Shown here one piece after another: positions 17,111-26,775 of a stretch of DNA of 64,000 nt. Source of the DNA: Treponema vincentii (lineage in GTDB: Bacteria; Spirochaetota; Spirochaetia; Treponematales; Treponemataceae); the NCBI RefSeq assembly GCF_010365865.1, contig NZ_CP048020.1, positions 2,046,001 through 2,110,000 on the forward strand, read 5' to 3'. Made by a program: the position numbers and the translations under genes. Numbering within the stretch: position 1 is the first letter of the stretch; each line of letters opens with the position of its first letter. The notes under the pieces are model-generated. The model had not been told where the DNA came from and did no database searches. It worked only from the letters and a program-made list of their open reading frames with translations.

Positions 17111-17646
17111 CTGCTGCTTTTAAAAAACGACACGAATGCTATTTTCAGGTTTTTAACGCCTTTCACAAGCAGCGGCACACCGATAAAAAGACTTAAAAAA
17201 CCAAAAGCATATATAACACGAAAACTGAGCAATCCAAGCCACAGATATAAGATACCGGCGAGTAAAGCTCCCAATCCTCTGCGATGTGAGACCGGCTCGT
17301 TTTCCTGTTCCGGCGAATGGTAGAACGTCCAGTGATACGAGTGACCGAACATCGGATCATCATCGTCTTCTGCGAACGGGTTATAGGTAAAAGGATTCTG
17401 CCGTGCATACTGTTGTGTATAGGCTCCGTATTGCTGCGATGCGGTACCGCCGAGGTCATAATCGGCGCGTTTCTTGGAATCCGACAATACAGAATACGCT
17501 TCGTTTATCTTTTTGAACATTTCTTCAGCAGCTGCATTTCCCTGATTTTTATCGGGATGATATTGCAGCGCCTTTGCACGGTATGCTTTCTTTATTTCTT
17601 CATCGGAAGCAGTTTTAGAAACTCCCAGAACCTCATAATAATCCAT
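17107..17646 (-). CDS. J-domain protein with C-terminal membrane segments
   Basis: The J domain (about residues 1-65) is complete, including the HPD tripeptide in YHPDKNQ that stimulates DnaK's ATPase. A Gly/Gln/Tyr/Phe-rich linker follows, then two hydrophobic segments ([17 protein letters not shown] and [17 protein letters not shown]) in the last 60 residues. The Zn-finger and substrate-binding domains of true DnaJ are absent, so this is a small type III co-chaperone probably anchored in the inner membrane. The C-terminus overlaps the end of infA by 4 bases. Confidence 0.85.
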   Translation of the reverse strand: MDYYEVLGVSKTASDEEIKKAYRAKALQYHPDKNQGNAAAEEMFKKINEAYSVLSDSKKRADYDLGGTASQQYGAYTQQYARQNPFTYNPFAEDDDDPMFGHSYHWTFYHSPEQENEPVSHRRGLGALLAGILYLWLGLLSFRVIYAFGFLSLFIGVPLLVKGVKNLKIAFVSFFKSSS

Positions 17647-17650
17647 ACGT

Positions 17651-18337
17651 CTAGCCTATCGTCGTGCCTTTAAAGGGGCAGTCATTTAAGATGTTATCAA
17701 GATTATTCAAATCGGTACCGCCGGCGCAGATTACCTGTATTCCCGCTTTTTGAGCACGCAAACTTGCAACAGGATCAAAAGGCACATTTTTGCCGGGAAC
17801 CCATTCCGTACCGACCAACCGAATAAATTGCTCCCACGAAATCGTATCAATCGGTTTTGCATCAGGATTTTTCTTAGGATCGTCAGTATACACTTTTTCG
17901 ATATTTGAAAGGTTAATTACCTGCTTTGCAGAAAAGCGTTCAGCCAATAAAACTGCATCATTGTCGGTAGAAAACCCCGGCTTCCAACCGGCGGCGATCA
18001 ATATCTGTCCGGAAAAGAGTTCGACCGCCGTTGGGTCATAGACAACGGGATTTGGACAGATATCCGAGAAAATTGCCTTTAAAAGCTGAGCATTAAGCCG
18101 CGTCGCCATAATACCGATCCAATCGGCCTCATCATTTGAAGGGGTATTATCTATAATCTTCCTATATGCTTGTTGATAAATGCGAGCGGTACCGCCGCCG
18201 CCGACAACCAAAATCAGCTTTCTCTCTGCCGACACACTGAGCCATCTGCGTATATGGGCGGCAAAATCCCGTAAAAAGGCTTCATCAGGCCGTTGAGGCA
18301 CCACAATTGATCCGCCTACCGATAAAACACGTACCAT
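17651..18337 (-). CDS. Amino-acid kinase family protein, UMP kinase-like (archaeal type)
   Basis: The 228-residue protein has the amino-acid kinase fold: SVGGSIV at the N-terminus, [13 protein letters not shown] for nucleotide binding, [17 protein letters not shown] for the substrate, and [23 protein letters not shown]. These match UMP kinases of the archaeal subtype, which make UDP from UMP. The ATG at 18337 is preferred because AGGAGG precedes it. The J-protein gene follows after 4 bp. Whether it is the cell's only UMP kinase cannot be judged here. Confidence 0.8.
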   Translation of the reverse strand: MVRVLSVGGSIVVPQRPDEAFLRDFAAHIRRWLSVSAERKLILVVGGGGTARIYQQAYRKIIDNTPSNDEADWIGIMATRLNAQLLKAIFSDICPNPVVYDPTAVELFSGQILIAAGWKPGFSTDNDAVLLAERFSAKQVINLSNIEKVYTDDPKKNPDAKPIDTISWEQFIRLVGTEWVPGKNVPFDPVASLRAQKAGIQVICAGGTDLNNLDNILNDCPFKGTTIG

Positions 18338-18472
18338 AAAGATCCTCCTCATTCGCATTGGAAGTTTACTTTAGATCATAAAACAAGTAAAAAACACTAT
18401 CAGTTACCGCCCATTTACAGGCTGCTTTACACTTTACAATGTAATAATTAATTTAAAAAAATGCAATTCTTT

Positions 18473-20149
18473 TTAGTACACACCTGTTATCTTCGGGATT
18501 CGCCAGAGTACGCTGTAACCACTTATATTCGGCGTTGCTTCTTCCCAAATAGACCGAAAGGCATAACTTCGAATCTTTTCCGTCGTTTTACCGTTCGGTA
18601 ACATTGGGGTCTGAGTCTGGTACCCGCGCGAAAATGCAATATGGTATGCATCCAAATTACCGAAATACCATCTTCCCTTATCAGCAACGCCGGTATCAAA
18701 AGGGACGCTGGAAGCAAGTGCAGGGTCAACAGGAATCCAGCCGAAACCGTTTATATAGAACTCCGCCCACCAATGTAGCATCGCTTTCTGCTCCTGATCG
18801 ACCAATAGCCCTGCAGCCGGAACAGCCGGTACGCCGGCCGCGCGGGCAAGCGTACAAAACAGTAGCGCAAGGTCATACGCACTACCGTTTTTCTCTTCTA
18901 AAGCAGTAAGAATAGACCTACCAGCATCTGCAACGCTGCTTTCCCGTGCTTTTATCTCGGAAGTTAAAAAAGTATAGATACGCCGCGCTTTCTGATATGG
19001 ATTCGTTTCAGAGCCGATAATTTGTCGACATATCTTTTTAATTACTGTGTTATCGGCAGGGAGGAAATCATCGGATTCGGTATACGCTGCATATAAAAGC
19101 GGATTATTTTGTTCCGTTCTCTTGAGCGAAGCAATGTTAACATTCGTTTCCACTCTACTACGAGATACACTGTATTCTTGCCGGATCTGTATTTTATTGC
19201 CTGATTCAACATTATGAAAACGGAAAATACTCGCTCCCTGATATGATGATACAAACGGCTCCGGTTGAGTGGAACTAATGGTAACAGTACGCTGTGTCTC
19301 CGTTTTTTGCGGCAACGGTACCTGTAAAAAGAACGTATTAGGGGTCTCTGCCAGAAAATCGGAAATCTCCACTTCGGAAACGAGACGATATGTCCTCGCA
19401 TCCGTATAAGTTTTAGTACCGTATTTGTTTTTTAATCGGAACGGCACAGGATTGCTTATTCCCGCTTCAGTAATAACCACAACATTTCCCGTATCTGCGG
19501 CATCGGGCACCCGTACCCGTAATTCACGATCACTCCAAAATTCGTAATCAAAGTCCGATTCGCTGCATTCGGCACCAATCAGCGCCGCTTCTTTTGCAGG
19601 ATTTTGCGCATAAACGGTATTCTGTGTTCCGGTAAACAGTACAACCGAATCATTTCGCGCATGACCGAAATTTTTGCCGTGAATGGAAATCAGATCGCCT
19701 ACATTGCCGGAATCGGCGTCCAAAGAGCCGATAAACGGAAGATTTTCATCTGCGGTGTGCTCTGAGTTGACCGGAAAAACCGTCTGATTCACCAGCATGA
19801 CAGCATTTCCTTGCTTATTCTTAGCCACCACGTACAGTATGTCTTCATAGAGGGTATCAGGGGTTTCAAAAATAATCTTCGTATCCGTCCATTCAATACA
19901 CCGATCGGATTTAATTTTGTTATTCCCGATCATCAGCCACGAATGGACTGAACGCTGTCCAAAGCCCTTACCTGTTATGGTAACTTGTTCACCCTGCACG
20001 GTAACTTGAGGAGACACGGCAATAATAATATTGGAACGAATGGTAGATCGAGAAAAAAAAATAATACCGGCCGCTATACCGCCGATAACAAATGAAAAAA
20101 CAAGAAAGCGAAACCAGGAATACTTTCTTATGAGATAAAAAAGTTTCAT
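18473..20149 (-). CDS. Membrane-anchored IPT/TIG and transglutaminase-like protein, catalytic Cys missing
   Basis: A transmembrane anchor lies at about residues 14-33 (FRFLVFSFVIGGIAAGIIFF). Two IPT/TIG-like immunoglobulin domains follow (SPQVTVQGEQVTITGKGFGQ and LDADSGNVGDLISIHGKNFG), then a middle beta-rich domain. A transglutaminase-like domain spans about 380-500. The family His and Asp are there (HWWAEFYINGFGWIPVDP, His459 and Asp475). The nucleophile site, usually a Cys two residues after Gly, reads NGSAYDLALLF, with Ala424 in that place. I infer a non-catalytic, perhaps ligand-binding domain. It overlaps the anti-sigma gene by 4 bases and is the last gene of the sigma operon. Confidence 0.75.
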   Translation of the reverse strand: MKLFYLIRKYSWFRFLVFSFVIGGIAAGIIFFSRSTIRSNIIIAVSPQVTVQGEQVTITGKGFGQRSVHSWLMIGNNKIKSDRCIEWTDTKIIFETPDTLYEDILYVVAKNKQGNAVMLVNQTVFPVNSEHTADENLPFIGSLDADSGNVGDLISIHGKNFGHARNDSVVLFTGTQNTVYAQNPAKEAALIGAECSESDFDYEFWSDRELRVRVPDAADTGNVVVITEAGISNPVPFRLKNKYGTKTYTDARTYRLVSEVEISDFLAETPNTFFLQVPLPQKTETQRTVTISSTQPEPFVSSYQGASIFRFHNVESGNKIQIRQEYSVSRSRVETNVNIASLKRTEQNNPLLYAAYTESDDFLPADNTVIKKICRQIIGSETNPYQKARRIYTFLTSEIKARESSVADAGRSILTALEEKNGSAYDLALLFCTLARAAGVPAVPAAGLLVDQEQKAMLHWWAEFYINGFGWIPVDPALASSVPFDTGVADKGRWYFGNLDAYHIAFSRGYQTQTPMLPNGKTTEKIRSYAFRSIWEEATPNISGYSVLWRIPKITGVY

Positions 20150-20859
20150 CGATTGCTAATTCTTATATTGGGATCGGTAATAATGTAAAGCGATTGGTAC
20201 TCCGATGACAGCGGAAATGATGAAGAAGAAATTTTAAGATCAACCGTGGACTCAACCGGCTGAAACAAACTTTCATCTTTTGAATATAAACGAGCAAATT
20301 CGCCGACCGTAAAGAACTTAGCATTTGTATTCACCGCTTTGGTCGATACGGTATAGCTCTGATCGCTATTCGCATGCGTGATACCGTAATCTATTTCGGA
20401 GATCGGTTTCTGCTTTTCAAGTGAAACGGGGATGATCGGTGTAAAGGAAGATTGTACCGCAGCAACCGAATTAACGGTATATTCTATTTTGAAGAACAAT
20501 ATAAGCGGTAATAAGACAAAAACCAAAACAGCAGCGGCTGCGGCAGGCACGGGAATACGAATGGAAGAAGAAAACCAGCGTTCACCTGAACTTACTCCCC
20601 ATTGCCGCTTTTGGACTTTGGATTTATTCTGTAATATGGCATTCCGCTTTTCAATCAATTTAGCAAAAGAAGCGTCCGTATCAAGTTCCGCACCGGTAAC
20701 AGATATTTGCATGTATCGGTGCACCGTCACATATTGGCCGTATATTTTTTTGCACGAAACGCATTGCTGTAAATGCTGTTCTATTGTTCCTCTCCAAGGA
20801 AGGGCAATTTCACCGTCGATATAAGCGGATAAAAGGTCTCTATTAGGGCATGTAGACAT
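20146..20859 (-). CDS. Anti-sigma factor with N-terminal zinc finger
   Basis: The first 40 residues have the zf-HC2 anti-sigma signature (LSAYIDGEIALPWRGTIEQHLQQCVSC), with the His-x3-Cys-x2-Cys group. A transmembrane helix lies near the middle (AAAAAVLVFVLLPLILFF, about residues 122-139), leaving a roughly 100-residue outer domain. Such proteins hold an ECF sigma factor at the membrane until an envelope signal frees it. It overlaps the sigma gene by 17 bases, which supports pairing. Confidence 0.85.
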   Translation of the reverse strand: MSTCPNRDLLSAYIDGEIALPWRGTIEQHLQQCVSCKKIYGQYVTVHRYMQISVTGAELDTDASFAKLIEKRNAILQNKSKVQKRQWGVSSGERWFSSSIRIPVPAAAAAVLVFVLLPLILFFKIEYTVNSVAAVQSSFTPIIPVSLEKQKPISEIDYGITHANSDQSYTVSTKAVNTNAKFFTVGEFARLYSKDESLFQPVESTVDLKISSSSFPLSSEYQSLYIITDPNIRISNR

Positions 20860-21385
20860 TATCTTCTCCTATAACTTTTGCCAAATACTCTCGCGCACGA
20901 AAAATACGAACTTTTACATTTCCTTCGCTAATGCCAAGGATACGTCCAATCTCCTTATAATTCAACTCGGTATATTCACGAAGTTGTAGTGCGATTCGCA
21001 GCTTCTCGGGTAATTGCTCCAGCGCATGGTGCACATCTTGAATTGTTTCATCTTTCAAGAGCGCAGTCTCACCGGAATCCATTTTGCGCTGGTCTTCTTT
21101 AAACGCACGCGTATATACTTTCCGTTCCAACACTCTCCGCTTTGCATAATTGAGTGCGGCATTTTTTACCACTCTAATAAGCCAATACTTTGCATCATTC
21201 AACGACGGAAACTTCATCTCTTTTTCCGTCATCTTAATCAACGCATCGTGACACAAGTCTTCGGCAGCATCCTCCTCCCGTACAACATTATAGGCAACCT
21301 TGTACAACGCAGGAACCGCCGCATCATAAATGGTTTTAAAATCTTTATCGGAGAGTGCATCTAACGGTACTAATTCATCAAACAA
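20843..21385 (-). CDS. ECF-type RNA polymerase sigma factor (sigma-24/RpoE-like)
   Basis: The 180-residue protein has sigma region 2 (YKVAYNVVREEDAAEDLCHDALIKM, YWLIRVVKNAALNYAKRR) and region 4 (LEQLPEKLRIALQLREYTELNYKEIGRILGISEGNVKVRIFRAREYLAKVI), without regions 1 or 3, as in ECF factors. The start is uncertain. I prefer the TTG at 21385, with AGGGAG about 8 bases upstream, over the ATG at 21448, which lies inside cysS and has no ribosome site. It likely reports envelope state together with the anti-sigma factor encoded next to it. Confidence 0.85.
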   Translation of the reverse strand: MFDELVPLDALSDKDFKTIYDAAVPALYKVAYNVVREEDAAEDLCHDALIKMTEKEMKFPSLNDAKYWLIRVVKNAALNYAKRRVLERKVYTRAFKEDQRKMDSGETALLKDETIQDVHHALEQLPEKLRIALQLREYTELNYKEIGRILGISEGNVKVRIFRAREYLAKVIGEDNVYMP

Positions 21386-21401
21386 CTTGGTCTCCCTAAG
21401 G

Positions 21402-22865
21402 TTACATTTTTCGCCACAGCGTTCCGTTTGCTGTATCTTCCAAAGCAATTCCGTAATCTTTTAGCAAGTTCCGGATTTCATCAGCTCGTTTAAAGTCCTT
21501 AGCTTTTTTTGCTTCCGTCCGTTCGGCAACCAAGCGTTCGATTTCTTCCGCATTATCGATCGATTCCGGCTCGGTATGAAGAGATTTCGCTTCTTCTATT
21601 AACTGCAATGCAAGCACGGTGTCAAAAATACGAATCAGCGTGATCACTTCGCCTACTTCAAGCTCCTTATCTTTAACCGCCTGTTGCAACACGGAAAGGG
21701 CACGCGGCGTTGAAATATCTTCTTCAAGCGCATGCACAAAATCCGCCAAATAGCAGCGCGCTTTCTCGGTATGGAGCAACGAAACAGCCTGTTCTGCCGT
21801 TACACCGCTGGTAGGAAAATCGGGGAGTGTTTTTGCCTCAGTCAACAGATTGGCAATCCGTTGCTCAAGGTTTCTGCGCGCATTTTTCGCGGTATCCATC
21901 GCTTCCCACGAAAAGGTAAGCTGGCTGCGGTAATGCCCTCCTAACAACAGGAATCGATAATCGAGTGGCGCATAGCCTGCCTCGATCACCTTATCCAACG
22001 TGATAAAATCGCCGGTAGACTTAGACATCTTGCCTTTATTCATCACCAAAAATTCGTTATGGAGCCAATATTTTACCCATTTTTTACCGGTTGCCCCCTC
22101 CGACTGGGCTATCTCATTCGTATGGTGAATACGGATGTGGTCGATGCCGCCCGTATGGATATCAAACTGCTCGCCTAGATACTTCATACTCATTGCGGAA
22201 CACTCGATATGCCAACCGGGGTATCCCCTGCCCCACGGGGAATCCCACACTAAGGCTTGATTCTCAAACTTACTCTTGGTGAACCAGAGCACAAAATCAT
22301 GCGGATTTCGCTTATTTTCATCAACTTCGATACGTGCGCCGGCCTTGAGATCTTCGAGATTGATCGAGGCAAGCTCTCCATATTTGGGAAAGGTCGTAAT
22401 ATCATAGTAGAGATTCCCCCCCGCGGAATACGTGTGTCCATTCGCCTCGATCCGTTTGATCAGCTCTATCATATCGGATACGTGGTCGGTAGCCTTACAC
22501 ACGACATCGGGACGGCGGATATTAAGCCGTTCGGTATCCTTAAAGAACGCTTGAGTATAGAAATCGGCAATTTCCAACACGCTCTTTCCACGCTCCTTCG
22601 CTGTCTTTACCATCTTATCTTCACCGTCATCGGCATCGCCCGAAAGATGCCCTATATCGGTTATATTCATTACATGGGTTACCGGATATCCCAAAAAATG
22701 CAACAAACGCGACAACGTATCCTGAAATACATAGGCTCGTAAGTTGCCGATGTGCTCATAATTATATACGGTTGGCTCGCAACCGTAAAAGCCTACTTTT
22801 TTCGGATCGATTGGCACAAACTCTTCCATTCTGTGCCCCAATGTATTGTATATACGTAATCCCAT
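21402..22865 (-). CDS. cysS: Cysteinyl-tRNA synthetase
   Basis: This class I enzyme charges tRNA-Cys. The 487 residues show the zinc/cysteine site ([21 protein letters not shown], including the HIGH-type HIGN), [14 protein letters not shown], the [19 protein letters not shown] zinc-binding block and the KMSKS loop ([16 protein letters not shown]). The C-terminal DALR-like helical region is complete ([19 protein letters not shown]). Length is normal. It leads the sigma factor operon, and the sigma start lies 16 bases after its stop. Confidence 0.96.
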   Translation of the reverse strand: MGLRIYNTLGHRMEEFVPIDPKKVGFYGCEPTVYNYEHIGNLRAYVFQDTLSRLLHFLGYPVTHVMNITDIGHLSGDADDGEDKMVKTAKERGKSVLEIADFYTQAFFKDTERLNIRRPDVVCKATDHVSDMIELIKRIEANGHTYSAGGNLYYDITTFPKYGELASINLEDLKAGARIEVDENKRNPHDFVLWFTKSKFENQALVWDSPWGRGYPGWHIECSAMSMKYLGEQFDIHTGGIDHIRIHHTNEIAQSEGATGKKWVKYWLHNEFLVMNKGKMSKSTGDFITLDKVIEAGYAPLDYRFLLLGGHYRSQLTFSWEAMDTAKNARRNLEQRIANLLTEAKTLPDFPTSGVTAEQAVSLLHTEKARCYLADFVHALEEDISTPRALSVLQQAVKDKELEVGEVITLIRIFDTVLALQLIEEAKSLHTEPESIDNAEEIERLVAERTEAKKAKDFKRADEIRNLLKDYGIALEDTANGTLWRKM

Positions 22866-22950
22866 AATAAATCTCCTCTATGATAACCAATTGGTATTTT
22901 TCTTGCCATTTCTGAAAATACATTTTCCGTAAGCCTTTTGAAAATAGCCT

Positions 22951-23010
22951 GTTAAAAAACGTACATCCGTGTACGTTTTTTAACGACAAGTTTTTCTAAC
23001 GAAAAACTTG
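22951..23010. repeat. Two adjacent perfect hairpins in the cysS-murB intergenic region
   Basis: The first hairpin (22951-22984) pairs GTTAAAAAACGTACA with TGTACGTTTTTTAAC around a 4-base loop. The second (22987-23010) pairs CAAGTTTTTC with GAAAAACTTG around TAAC. They lie between two divergent genes, so they are unlikely to be ordinary terminators unless one is transcribed through. The paired layout resembles 435-500. Confidence 0.55.
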
Positions 23011-23025
23011 CTACTGCTTGCACCC

Positions 23026-23043
23026 ACCGCCGTCCATGGCGGT
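23026..23043. repeat. Palindrome ACCGCC-N6-GGCGGT upstream of murB
   Basis: ACCGCC at 23026-23031 and GGCGGT at 23038-23043 form a 6-bp inverted repeat around GTCCAT, about 70 bases upstream of the murB start. It is GC-rich in an AT-rich intergenic region. It could be an operator or part of a dispersed repeat; no second copy was found in the window. Confidence 0.3.
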
Positions 23044-23110
23044 TCTGATACGTATATTTTCAAAAGACAAGTCTTTTATAAATAGTGCCAATAGTATATA
23101 GTGTTTTAGT

Positions 23111-24079
23111 ATGTTTAATCTAGGAGAAAAAGAGAAAAAAAACAGTTTTCCGGTCAAATTCCGTAAGATAATACAAGAAAACGTAAAATTAGGTTCATTT
23201 ACGAGTTTCAAAATCGGCGGAAATGCCGATATATATATTACGCCTTCTTCGCCGGATGAATTGTCGGCAGCTCTGGCATTTATTCGAGAAGAACGTATAC
23301 CGACAATACTACTGGGCGGGGGAACGAATCTGCTAATTCCTGATGAAGGGATACGGGGTGCCGTTATCCATACCGACCGCTTAAACAAGATTCGACTGCT
23401 GAACACTGGCAAAGAACCGCTCGTACAAGCGGAGGCAGGAACACTGATGAAGGATCTAACGGAATTCTGTGCAGAGTACGGCCTTGCCGGGTTGGAAGAT
23501 TTCGCAGGACTTCCCGGAACCGTGGGCGGAGCGGTTTTTATGAATGCTCGCTGTTACGAAAAATCGATTTCCGATGTACTGATTTCCGTGTCAGCGTTGT
23601 ATTTTTCTGGGAAAGAGTGCACACTACAGAAATATGACTGCAATAAAGGAGACTGGGGGTATAAACAATCGCCGTTCCAACCATCGGATAAACGATATGC
23701 AGTTATTAATGGTAACCGGCCGATAATTGTTTCCGCAACGTTTCGAGTTGAACAAGGGGATGCGATACTTATCCGTAAAATAATGGAGAACCGTATTGCG
23801 GATAGGACGGCAAAGGGGCATTTTAAACTCCCTTCGGCGGGCAGTGCCTTTAAAAATAATCACGCATTCGGAAAACCATCCGGTCAGCTGATAGACGAAG
23901 CGGGTTTACGCGGATTGCAGATAGGTGGCGCTCAGGTGGCACCGTGGCATGGAAATTTTATTGTGAATACCGGTTCTGCAACTGCGCAGGAGGTTGTAGA
24001 ACTAATTGAGATTATTCGGAAACGAGTAAAAGATACAACAGGGTTTGAACTTGAACCGGAGATCATTTTTGCCGGATAG
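23111..24079 (+). CDS. murB: UDP-N-acetylenolpyruvoylglucosamine reductase
   Basis: MurB reduces UDP-GlcNAc-enolpyruvate to UDP-MurNAc with FAD and NADPH in peptidoglycan synthesis. The 322-residue protein contains the FAD-binding fold (SFKIGGNADIYITPSS, ILLGGGTNLLIPDEG, FAGLPGTVGGAVFMNARCY), the catalytic Ser segment LPSAGSAFKN and the C-terminal LIDEAGLRGLQIGGAQVAPWHGNFIVN with EPEIIF. It is divergent from cysS and followed 66 bp later by the cyclic-nucleotide-binding gene. Confidence 0.94.
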   Translation: MFNLGEKEKKNSFPVKFRKIIQENVKLGSFTSFKIGGNADIYITPSSPDELSAALAFIREERIPTILLGGGTNLLIPDEGIRGAVIHTDRLNKIRLLNTGKEPLVQAEAGTLMKDLTEFCAEYGLAGLEDFAGLPGTVGGAVFMNARCYEKSISDVLISVSALYFSGKECTLQKYDCNKGDWGYKQSPFQPSDKRYAVINGNRPIIVSATFRVEQGDAILIRKIMENRIADRTAKGHFKLPSAGSAFKNNHAFGKPSGQLIDEAGLRGLQIGGAQVAPWHGNFIVNTGSATAQEVVELIEIIRKRVKDTTGFELEPEIIFAG

Positions 24080-24145
24080 AGAGGTTATATACATTGCAGC
24101 AGGCTGGTATTATAATAAATATGCAGAAAATAAGAGGGTAATAAA

Positions 24146-25411
24146 GTGCTTCAACTATCTTTTGTAAATTTTAAACGTGGGTCTTATATCCTCATTGAGG
24201 GGAGAAATCCGATACCGACCGTTTTTATATTATTCAAAGCGGTCAAGTACAAATTGCAAAACAAAAAGAAGTTGTAGCGGAAGAAGAGGGGAATCTCCTC
24301 GGACCGGGCGACTTCTTAGGGGTTATTGCCTGTATGGCTCATCACAGTCAGATCGAAACAGCTGTCGCGGTTTCCGATGTCGTGCTTATTGCCGTACACT
24401 ATGCGCAATTTCCCGAACTGATTGAAAAAAAACACTCCCATTGCAATGAAGATTATCTATTCTTTCAGTAGGAAGATGCGTTATTTAGACGAAGCCCTGA
24501 CCCGAATCACCCTGAAACGGAATATCGAAACCGATATTTCCCATCTTTTCACTATCGGCGAATATTACCTGCGTATGTCGAAGTTTGAACTGGCGCTGTA
24601 TGCCTACTACCATTACCTGAAAGAAAAACCGAATGGGCAGTTTGCCGAAACGGCACGAAAACGTTTTATGGCGATAAAGTCTACCGGCGTAAAGGCGCCG
24701 ATTGAGATGCTCGAACCGGACACCAAGCAGATGGTGCGCGTGTATCACGGTGAATCAATGATTTTCTGTGAATGCCAGTCGGGGACGGAATTGTATATCA
24801 TCCAAAAAGGCCGTGTAAAAATCTCCAAGATTGTAGATAACAGCGAAGTATTGCTTGCCGTCCTCAGAGAAGGAGATATGTTCGGAGAGATGGCGCTGCT
24901 CGAAAACAAACCACGATCGGCAACTGCTATCACCGCTGCGGAAGAGTGTCAGCTTTTAGCGGTAAACCGGCAAAACTTTAACCAAATGGTCACAACGCAA
25001 CCTCAGCTGATTGCTCGCCTGACCACTACCCTCGCCGACCGTATTTGGGCTATGTACAAGCAACTGGCAAATACGCTCATCCCCGTTCCGATTGAAAAGA
25101 TGTACGATATGCTGAGCATTCAGCTTGAAAAAATGCGGATACAGCCCGGCGCAGGTAAGCAGCATACCTTCTTATTCGGCCCCGCAGAACTCGCAAAAAT
25201 GTGCAGCATTCCCAAAGAACAGGTAGCACAAGCTATTGCAGAATTTTTAATGACACCGATTGTACGCAGTACCGATGATAGCATCATCATCACCGATACG
25301 CTTGAGTTATCAAAGCAAACCGCGTACTTTAAAAAAATGCAGGAAATTGAGCAAGCACGCAAGCAATCCCGTGCCAACGAACCGACCTATCGCGGGAAAC
25401 CGGTCTGGTAA
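24146..25411 (+). CDS. Double cyclic-nucleotide-binding-domain protein, frameshifted twice as read
   Basis: From a GTG at 24146, with GAGGG upstream, the frame breaks at a G4 run (24199-24202, one G short). It returns at an A8 run (24425-24432, one A too many). With both corrected, 421 residues result. The first CNB domain (about 10-95; DTDRFYIIQSGQVQIA, LLGPGDFLG) lacks the usual phosphate-binding Arg. A helical, TPR-like middle follows (SKFELALYAYYHYLKEKPNGQFAETARKR). The second CNB domain (about 185-310) has a good phosphate-binding cassette (GDMFGEMALLENKPRSATA). No clear Crp-type helix-turn-helix is seen at the C-terminus. Probably a cyclic-nucleotide sensor; output unknown. Confidence 0.75.
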
Positions 25412-25474
25412 TACGCCGGACATCTTCTAAAAACTGAGGCCTTTAGAGGTACCCCGGTAAAAGCGAGGATTAAA

Positions 25475-26107
25475 ATGAAAGTTCTTCCGTATGCGGCTTT
25501 TCTGATTTTGACCACTACACTGCCTTTAGCTGCAGCCGAGACTTTTACGTCGGCCGCAGAGCAATCCGGCAAAGCCGTTCAAACTTCCGCTGAAAATCCT
25601 GCAGTGACTCCTCCGACCAAAACAAACGGACAGCAAGTCAAAGCCGCGTTACCGGCTGAATACCGCAGTATCCGGCTCGGAATGGGTATTGACGCGGTAA
25701 AAGAGGCGCTCAAACAGGATGCCGTTTTCGGATATCGCGGCGAACGCGATGTTTCGTTGCTTCCGACGGAAAACAGAAGCCTTATCGAATCGGCAGGCTC
25801 TTACTTTATCAGTAGGTCGTGGTTCCAGTTTTATAAGGATAATCTCTATACAATGATCTTTAAGCTGAATACCGATACGGTCGATTACTATTCAGTCTAC
25901 TCCAAATTTTGCGAAAAATACGGCGAGCCTGCCTCTATCAACCCGCAGCGGGCTGTCTGGGAGGACGAACATACCAGGGTAGTTATCGAGCGACCACTCA
26001 TTGTGAAATATATTGATTTAACGGTATTCAACGAATTGATTTCTCAAAGTACGACCGAGAAGGCTGCGTCTGAAACGAACCGCCAAAACTTTATCGACGG
26101 GTTTTAG
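25475..26107 (+). CDS. Exported protein of unknown function
   Basis: The 210 residues begin with a signal peptide (MKVLPYAAFLILTTTLPLAAA, cleavage near residue 22) and a Thr/Ala/Gln-rich linker. A compact domain follows from about residue 60 (YRSIRLGMGIDAVKEALKQDAVFGYRGERDVSLLPTENRSLIESAGSYFISRSWFQFYKDNLYTMIFKLN). The GMGIDAVKEALKQD start followed by beta strands recalls SmpA/BamE-like folds, but this is weak. It lies between the CNB protein and the DUF192 lipoprotein on the same strand. Confidence 0.6.
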   Translation: MKVLPYAAFLILTTTLPLAAAETFTSAAEQSGKAVQTSAENPAVTPPTKTNGQQVKAALPAEYRSIRLGMGIDAVKEALKQDAVFGYRGERDVSLLPTENRSLIESAGSYFISRSWFQFYKDNLYTMIFKLNTDTVDYYSVYSKFCEKYGEPASINPQRAVWEDEHTRVVIERPLIVKYIDLTVFNELISQSTTEKAASETNRQNFIDGF

Positions 26108-26179
26108 ACGCAGGATATGGGGAGATTCTAAAAGTTAGCTACTTTCAGGCTACTCCCCGCTCTCATAGGGAAAATCACC

Positions 26180-26689
26180 ATGTATTTTTATTCCATACAA
26201 AAACGCTTAAAACACACATCCGCCGTCTTATGCTTTCTTATTCTTGTAGCGGCAGCCGTATCTTGCACCAACGCGGAAAGACCGAAAAGAGAACCTATGA
26301 CGATTCTCATCGAATCGAAAAGCACGAAAACGACGATTCCCATTGAAGTGGAACCCGCGGTAACCGCTCAAGAACAGGAACGCGGCTTTATGGATCGGAA
26401 GGAGATACCGGACGGTACCGGTATGATTTTTGTCTTTAAACGAGATCAAAAATTACGCTTTTGGATGAAAGACACTCCCCATCCGCTTTCCATTGCCTTT
26501 ATCGATTCGACAGGCCGTATCCGAGAAATCTATGATATGCAGCCTTTCAGCTTGGACATTATCGCCAGCACCTATTCAGTGCGCTATGCCCTTGAAGTGG
26601 CGCAAGGGTATTTCGAGCGGGCAGGGATTAATGCCGGGGATAAGCTTAGTACGGAAAGCCTCGAACGCCTGAAAGCAGCGGCGGAGTAA
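26180..26689 (+). CDS. DUF192 lipoprotein
   Basis: The protein starts with a lipoprotein signal ending in AAAVSC (Cys near residue 29). DUF192 follows: IPIEVEPAVTAQEQERGFMDRKEIPDGTGMIFVF, then LRFWMKDTPHPLSIAFIDSTGRI and ALEVAQGYFERAGINAGDKL. The RGFMxR and FWMK motifs are diagnostic. The family's role is poorly known. At 169 residues it is a normal-length member with a lipid anchor added. It converges on cheB. Confidence 0.85.
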   Translation: MYFYSIQKRLKHTSAVLCFLILVAAAVSCTNAERPKREPMTILIESKSTKTTIPIEVEPAVTAQEQERGFMDRKEIPDGTGMIFVFKRDQKLRFWMKDTPHPLSIAFIDSTGRIREIYDMQPFSLDIIASTYSVRYALEVAQGYFERAGINAGDKLSTESLERLKAAAE

Positions 26690-26775
26690 TGGCAGCTTGT
26701 CATCCAGACTGAAATACTCTTCAAATCGATACACAGCGCATATAATCCGCCAGAGTTTTTCATTTATATCATTGC

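Noticed and set aside
22762-22989. Short minus-strand frame overlapping the start of cysS and the hairpins
   Set aside because: It overlaps cysS in another frame and covers hairpin DNA; no start signal.
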